From contig NZ_JARXVH010000020.1 in the NCBI RefSeq assembly GCF_029892565.1, positions 1 to 64,000 of the forward strand: 64,000 nt of DNA. Direction: 5' to 3'. The translations under genes and the position numbers were made by a program. The notes under the pieces are model-generated. The model had not been told where the DNA came from, did not search any database, and worked only from the letters and a program-made list of their open reading frames with translations. Shown piece by piece: positions 60,384 to 64,000 of the stretch (its first letter is position 1; each line of letters starts with the position of its first letter). The DNA is from Streptomyces pseudovenezuelae. GTDB lineage: Bacteria > Actinomycetota > Actinomycetes > Streptomycetales > Streptomycetaceae.

Positions 60384-60806
60384 CGTGGGTCTCCTCCAGG
60401 CCTTTTGACCTTTCGAGCATCCAGCAGATCGGGCAGTCACCCCATGGGCTGTCCGGGGGCACGTCGGGGGCCGGTCGGCCCTAAAGCCCAGGCCCGGGCG
60501 GGGTGACGCCGGCCTGCATCAGCGCCGGGTCGAAGATGCACGACTGTGGCGGTGGGCAGAGCGAACCGCCCCGCAGGCGCCGCCTCGTCCGAGGGCGGGA
60601 CCTGCGGAACCGGCTGGGCGGCGTCGGGTGCCTCGTTGTTCATGCGGGTACTCGTAGGGGGCTTCCTCGCTGTCTGTTCACATGCGAGTCGGCGGCACCA
60701 CGACGGGCATTGCACGCTGTGGTCTGCGGACGTTGTGGTTCGGCCCGGGCCGTGGCGGTGGTCCGCCACGGTGACGAGGTTGATCAAACGGTCTTGGTCG
60801 CCCCGT
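60384..60806. other. Regulatory/intergenic region upstream of the acetyltransferase operon
   Basis: It holds the palindrome at 60468. A minus-strand frame of 68 codons from ATG 60643 (MNNEAPDAAQPVPQVPPSDE) has a poor ribosome binding site and no family, and is not annotated as a gene. Otherwise nothing is recognised. Confidence 0.4.
60468..60481. promoter_or_regulatory. Perfect palindromic box GGGCCG-GT-CGGCCC
   Basis: Perfect 6-2-6 dyad, 85 bases upstream of the acetyltransferase start. The same dyad occurs upstream of the response-regulator gene and with one mismatch twice upstream of the Usp gene. It is a candidate binding site of the DevR-like regulator. Confidence 0.5.
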
Positions 60807-60971
60807 TCAGTACGGCGTCCGGGCCGGTCGTGGTGCGGGAGACGGGAGACGGGAGGCGGGCGGCGGCGTCGCGGAGCCTGCGGCCGCGGTCTCGCGGGCA
60901 AGGAAGGAGCCGAGCTCACCGATGGTGCTCATCAGCGGGGCGGGGAAGACGACGGTGGTGTTCTTGTCGAC
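60807..60971 (-). pseudogene. Slipin (SPFH/band 7) protein, C-terminal remnant
   Basis: The reverse-strand frame reads VDKNTTVVFPAPLMSTIGEL, then GSFLARETAAA and a Pro/Arg-rich tail. This is the end of bacterial slipins, membrane-scaffold SPFH proteins often found in this island of streptomycetes. The SPFH domain itself is missing: upstream sequence switches to a transposase-like gene on the other strand at about 60975-60990, which probably truncated it. Confidence 0.6.
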
Positions 60972-60989
60972 ACCGATCAGCAGGCACTG

Positions 60990-61215
60990 TCCCGGTTCCC
61001 GCGCCGCAAGGCAAAGGACCGCACCGCCAACCACCAGCGCGCGGTGGAGAAGGTTGCCCAGCTCCACGGCAAGGTGCGGCGCCGGCGCCTGGACCACGCA
61101 CACCAGACCGCGCTCGGCCTGGTCCGCGCACATGACTTCATCGCTCACGAAGACCTCAAGGTCCGCACCATGAACAAGGCGCCCGCGCCGAAGCCCGACC
61201 GTGACCCGCGCGACG
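60990..61215 (+). pseudogene. TnpB (IS200/IS605 OrfB) internal remnant
   Basis: The frame reads SRFPRRKAKDRTANHQRAVE, then HGKVRRRRLDHAHQTALGLV, then HDFIAHEDLKVRTM. This is the central helical part and the ExL motif region (HEDL) of TnpB-type nucleases of IS200/IS605/IS607 elements. The N-terminal and RuvC-final/zinc-finger parts are missing. No tnpA or terminal hairpins were recognised. It is wedged between the slipin stub and the response-regulator gene. Confidence 0.7.
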
Positions 61216-61247
61216 TAAAGCAGGCAGCTCAGGACATCAGCCGGCGC

Positions 61248-61949
61248 TTACTTCGTGGGGCGGCCGCCGGTGTGGGGTTGCTCCAGTTGGGAGGCCAGGA
61301 CCGCGGCCTGGACGCGGCGTTGGACGCCGAGTTTGGCCAGCAGCCGGGAGATGTGGTTCTTGACGGTCTTCTCCGACAGGTAGAGCTTCTTGCCGATCTG
61401 GCGGTTGGTCAGGCCGTCCCCGATCAGGGCGAGGATGTCCCGTTCGCGGGGGGACAGGCTCGCCAGCTCGGGGGAGACGGTGGGCGTTTCGGTGGGGTCG
61501 GCGCGCAGCGAGCGCATCAGGCGGGCCGTGGTCGCGGGGTCCAGCATGGACTGGCCCGAGGCGACCGTCCGTACCGCCGAGACCAGGTCGGAACCTCTGA
61601 TCTGTTTGAGGACGTAGCCCGAGGCCCCTGCCATGATCGCGTCGAGCAGGGCGTCCTCCTCGTCGAACGAGGTCAGCATGAGGCAGGCCAATTCCGGCAT
61701 CCGGCTGCGCAGTTCCCGGCAGACGGTGATGCCGTCGCCGTCGGGGAGGCGTACGTCGAGCACGGCGACGTCCGGGCGCAGTGCGGGGCAGCGGGCGAGG
61801 GCGTGCTCGACGGTGTCCGCGTCGCCGACCACCGAGATGTCCGGTTCGGTGCCGAGGAGGTCGGTGATGCCGCGTCGTACGACCTCGTGGTCGTCCAGCA
61901 GGAAGACACGGATCGGGTGCTGCTGCGTGAAGGTGCGTGTCTCGGCCAT
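61248..61949 (-). CDS. DevR/DosR-like NarL-family response regulator
   Basis: 233 aa from ATG 61949. The receiver domain (13-130) has the acidic pair in VFLLDDHEVVRRG, the phosphoacceptor Asp in VAVLDVRLPDGDG, Thr/Ser in LMLTSFDEED and Lys in YVLKQIRGSDL. The C-terminal LuxR-type HTH is LSPRERDILALIGDGLTNRQ, then LYLSEKTVKNHISRLLAKLG. The KQIRG and EKTVKNHxSRLLxKL stretches are those of the dormancy regulator DevR and its Streptomyces orthologue. The cognate kinase is probably encoded at 54460-56205. A perfect GGGCCG-N2-CGGCCC palindrome 83 bases upstream suggests autoregulation. Confidence 0.94.
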   Translation of the reverse strand: MAETRTFTQQHPIRVFLLDDHEVVRRGITDLLGTEPDISVVGDADTVEHALARCPALRPDVAVLDVRLPDGDGITVCRELRSRMPELACLMLTSFDEEDALLDAIMAGASGYVLKQIRGSDLVSAVRTVASGQSMLDPATTARLMRSLRADPTETPTVSPELASLSPRERDILALIGDGLTNRQIGKKLYLSEKTVKNHISRLLAKLGVQRRVQAAVLASQLEQPHTGGRPTK

Positions 61950-62031
61950 GACGACCCCTTGTTCCGCGGTGGCGGACGGTCTGCGAGCTGCCCGTAAGGA
62001 CGATCATTGCTCGCCGGACCCGGATGCACTA

Positions 62032-62045
62032 GGGCCGACCGGCCC
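62032..62045. promoter_or_regulatory. Perfect palindromic box GGGCCG-AC-CGGCCC
   Basis: Perfect 6-2-6 dyad 83 bases upstream of the response-regulator start. It shares its half-sites with the box at 60468. Its placement suits autoregulation. Confidence 0.5.
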
Positions 62046-62596
62046 CAGTCGGCTTCGCGATGCACCGTCATCGGCCCAACGGTCATGGCCTGGCGGCCCT
62101 TGGCGCCGGTGATCGGCCGGTGAGACCTTTCATGCGGTGCCGAGTGCCCGCTTCTCAACTTCCGGTATGGATTTTTGAGCGGGTCTGGTCTGGTTTGGTG
62201 GCTAAGGCTGATGGTTCCGTATGCGGGCGGCGTGTCTGGGGCGCGGTGACCGGCTTACGTCGGCTGACGGGCCGCGGGAGGATGTCGGCTCGGGGGTGCC
62301 GCTCCAGGCAGTCCTGACCGCTCACTCAGCGTCATGGAGCTGCGGGCGTCAGCCAGGATCACGCGACACCCCAACATGCGATCTCACCAGTCCCAAGGGC
62401 GAACTCGCGCCGCCCTTTGTCGGGTCGGGCAGGCGCGGCAGCTACGTGAGGTGGGTGCCCCGGGTCGAGCGAGGTCGAGACGAGAGAGTCCGGGGTCACA
62501 GGAGTGGAATTTCTCCTTGGGCAGCGGATGGGCCTCCGATGCGACGCCGACGACACACTCCCTCACCTTCTGGTTTCGCTTCGGTTCGCGGCTCGC
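62046..62596. other. 550-base region without recognisable gene
   Basis: It lies between the response regulator's promoter and the 3' end of the cyclic-nucleotide-binding gene. Several short frames exist on both strands with no family resemblance. No tRNA cloverleaf or clear terminator was found. Confidence 0.4.
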
Positions 62597-63061
62597 TCAG
62601 TCCCGGCTGCCGGCGCCGTACGGGGCGTACAGGTCCAGCAGCCGGGTCCGGGAGGAGCGGAGGCGGTGGGCGAGCACGTCACCGACCCATTGAGCGACGG
62701 CGTTGCCCAGGGCCGGGTCTTCCCGGCACATCAGACGGACGGCCGTGGCGTCGAACTCGTACGCCCGCACCGGGGTCGTCGCTTCGGCACCCAGGTGCCA
62801 GGCGTGTGGGGAGAACAGCCAGGACCAGCCCACGAGTTCGTTGTGCCGAAGAGTCTCGATGACGGCCGCGCGGCGACCCGGCACATGCATGTCGAGCTGG
62901 ACCGTGCCGGTGCGGATGATCCAGAACCGGTCGGCCCGGCTGCCCTCCTCGAACAGGCGCGTCCCTTGCGGGAAGGAGACCTCGTGGGCGAAGCCCATGA
63001 GCCGCTGCCGGTGCTCGGCCGGCAGCGCGCGCGGCATGCTGGGCGTAGTGGTGGCGATCAT
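62597..63061 (-). CDS. Cyclic-nucleotide-binding-domain protein (Crp/Fnr type without HTH)
   Basis: 154 aa from ATG 63061. A single cNMP-binding beta-roll is visible: FAHEVSFPQGTRLFEEGSRA, then FWIIRTGTVQLDMHVPGRRA, then LRHNELVGWSWLFSPHAWHL and VRAYEFDA. The usual phosphate-cassette Arg-Ala-Ala is replaced, with Trp-Ser-Trp in the loop, so classical cAMP binding is doubtful. The protein ends in a helix (VGDVLAHRLRSSRTRLLDLY) with no DNA-binding domain, so it is a sensor or adaptor rather than a regulator on its own. Similar short proteins occur in oxygen-limitation islands of other streptomycetes. Confidence 0.87.
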   Translation of the reverse strand: MIATTTPSMPRALPAEHRQRLMGFAHEVSFPQGTRLFEEGSRADRFWIIRTGTVQLDMHVPGRRAAVIETLRHNELVGWSWLFSPHAWHLGAEATTPVRAYEFDATAVRLMCREDPALGNAVAQWVGDVLAHRLRSSRTRLLDLYAPYGAGSRD

Positions 63062-63418
63062 GGCGTGCCTCCCGACAAGACGTGGGAACTGTCATGACCA
63101 GGGTGTGTCCGACGCCCGGCGGCCGGCCATGGGCCACCCGGTCCACCGGCCGGGCCACTCGGCTCTGAGCAGAGGACTTCCGGCACGCTGTGGCGCCACC
63201 GCCCAAGCTGTTTCATAGTGCGTGAGACGCCCCGCCCCCGCTGGGTGGAGGGGCCAGCTGGGGATGCCTCACTCCCTCCCAGCCTCTGACGGTTGTCGGC
63301 GGATCGGGCTGCCCCTCCCGTACCAGGTCGGTGGGACGCCGGCCGCCACTGGAGACCCCGACGTCGAGTGCATGCACCGTCTGTCGGCCCCGCCCGAACC
63401 GGAGGTCACAGACGGCGT
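63062..63418. other. Upstream region of the cNMP gene
   Basis: About 350 bases, presumably holding the promoter of the minus-strand cNMP gene. A weak relative of the island palindrome (GGGCCA-CC-CGGTCC, 63131) is present but has two mismatches. No gene is recognised. Confidence 0.35.
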
Positions 63419-63508
63419 GTTGACCTCACTCGCGCCGATCGTCTCGACCTGTTGGAGAAGGGGCCGCACACCATCAAGGCCGTACGCGTCGCCACCTTGG
63501 AGGACTGA
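63419..63508 (+). pseudogene. Ornithine carbamoyltransferase, C-terminal stub
   Basis: The last 20 codons read LLEKGPHTIKAVRVATLED before the stop, matching the conserved end of ornithine carbamoyltransferases (AENRxHTIKAVMVATL). Nothing upstream resembles the enzyme. It sits immediately before the carbamate kinase gene, as arcB does before arcC in arginine deiminase operons, so it is the stump of a deleted arcB. Confidence 0.6.
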
Positions 63509-63511
63509 GCC

Positions 63512-64000
63512 ATGCGCATCGTCATCGCGCTGGGCGGCAACGCCCTGCTGCGCCGCGGCGAACACCCCGACGCGGTCGTTCAGGAGGCGAACATCGACCG
63601 GGTGACCACCGCGATCGCCGCCCTCGCCCACGATCACGAGATCGTCATCACCCACGGCAACGGCCCCCAGATCGGCCTGCTCGCCGTCGAGAGCGCGGCC
63701 GACCCGGCCTTGAGCGCCCCCTACCCGCTGGACCTGCTCGGTGCCCAGACCCAGGGCATGATCGGCTCCCTGCTGGTCCGCACCCTGCACGACGCCCTGC
63801 CCGGACGCCGGATAGCCGCGCTGGTCACCCACACCCTCGTCCGGGCCGACGACCCGGCCTTCGAGCACCCCACCAAGTTCGTCGGCCAGGTGTACCCCCA
63901 CGACATCGCGACCGTGCTCGCCCGTAAACGCGGCTGGCACATCGGCGCCGACACCACCGGTTGGCGCCGTGTCGTCCCCTCCCCGGCACCCGAACGCATC
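63512..64000 (+). CDS. arcC: Carbamate kinase, 3'-truncated by window edge
   Basis: 163 codons from ATG 63512; GGAGG lies about 10 bases before it, inside the end of the arcB stub. The frame is open to the window end. The N-terminus IVIALGGNALLRRGEHPDA and the motifs ITHGNGPQIGLLAVES, PLDLLGAQTQGMIGS and FVGQVYP are those of carbamate kinase, which makes ATP from carbamoyl phosphate in the last step of the arginine deiminase pathway. Family length is about 310, so roughly half is visible. Without ornithine carbamoyltransferase next to it, its carbamoyl phosphate must come from elsewhere, or the operon is decaying. Confidence 0.93.
   Translation, partial: MRIVIALGGNALLRRGEHPDAVVQEANIDRVTTAIAALAHDHEIVITHGNGPQIGLLAVESAADPALSAPYPLDLLGAQTQGMIGSLLVRTLHDALPGRRIAALVTHTLVRADDPAFEHPTKFVGQVYPHDIATVLARKRGWHIGADTTGWRRVVPSPAPERI

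Noticed and set aside
57579..60506. 975-codon plus-strand frame opposite the Pat-like gene
   Set aside because: Antisense shadow without motifs; the minus strand encodes GNAT and acyl-CoA synthetase domains.
60437..60643. 68-residue minus-strand gene starting MNNEAPDAAQ
   Set aside because: It has a poor ribosome binding site, low-complexity composition and no family, and it overlaps the palindromic promoter box.
60546..61997. 483-codon plus-strand frame as one protein
   Set aside because: Only about 75 codons in the middle (TnpB relic) resemble a protein; the 3' part is antisense to the response regulator.
62046..62596. tRNA gene or attachment site next to the response regulator
   Set aside because: No T-loop (GGTTCGA-type) with matching acceptor stem, and no direct repeat, was found.

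Overview
The window is high-GC actinomycete DNA, almost certainly from Streptomyces. The evidence is GC-rich third codon positions, GTG as well as ATG starts, GGAGG-type ribosome binding sites, stop/start overlaps inside operons, and Streptomyces-type gene families throughout. Decayed gene pieces between about 34.5 and 49.5 kb and again at 60.8-63.5 kb suggest an accessory chromosomal region.

1-28.1 kb is the 3' part of a nonribosomal peptide synthetase (NRPS) cluster, all on the + strand. NRPS-1 enters at the left edge (C-end)-A-T-E-C-A-T-E, NRPS-2 is C-A-T-E, and NRPS-3 is C-A-T-C-A-T-C-A-T-X-A*-TE. The last condensation-like domain has lost HHxxxDG (it reads HPxxxDE) and looks like the X domain of glycopeptide synthetases, which recruits P450s. 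It is followed by a degenerate adenylation domain (A*) and a thioesterase. Two Oxy-type P450s with the PRDD motif follow directly. The visible part would build at least a six-residue peptide, with epimerised residues at the first three visible positions, released by the TE after P450 cross-linking on the carrier protein. Five of the six active A domains share almost the same binding-pocket code; the sixth is Tyr-like.

28.1-34.5 kb holds a GT-C family membrane glycosyltransferase on the minus strand. Divergent from it are a putative lipoprotein, a membrane-fusion-type adaptor with a peptidoglycan-binding domain, and a MacB-like ABC ATPase and permease.

34.5-49.5 kb is a mosaic of intact accessory genes and relics. 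Intact genes are an aminoglycoside-phosphotransferase-like kinase, a short-chain dehydrogenase, a DrrAB-type exporter with its MerR regulator, a Vat-like (streptogramin) acetyltransferase, a TetR regulator beside a flavodoxin-like protein, an aldo/keto reductase with a disrupted start, a VOC protein, and a GntR regulator divergent from a PEBP-family protein. Relics include IS110, IS5, a DUF1524 nuclease, DUF6192, LysR, pyridoxamine-oxidase-like and DtxR pieces.

49.5-64 kb resembles the oxygen-limitation/dormancy island known from other streptomycetes: pyruvate phosphate dikinase with a universal stress protein, two CBS-BON proteins, a DevS-like GAF histidine kinase, a HemG-like flavodoxin, a GNAT/acyl-CoA-synthetase protein acetyltransferase, a DevR-like response regulator, a cyclic-nucleotide-binding protein and the start of carbamate kinase. 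Slipin and ornithine carbamoyltransferase survive only as 3' stubs. A GGGCCG-N2-CGGCCC palindrome recurs in front of these genes and may be the response regulator's site.
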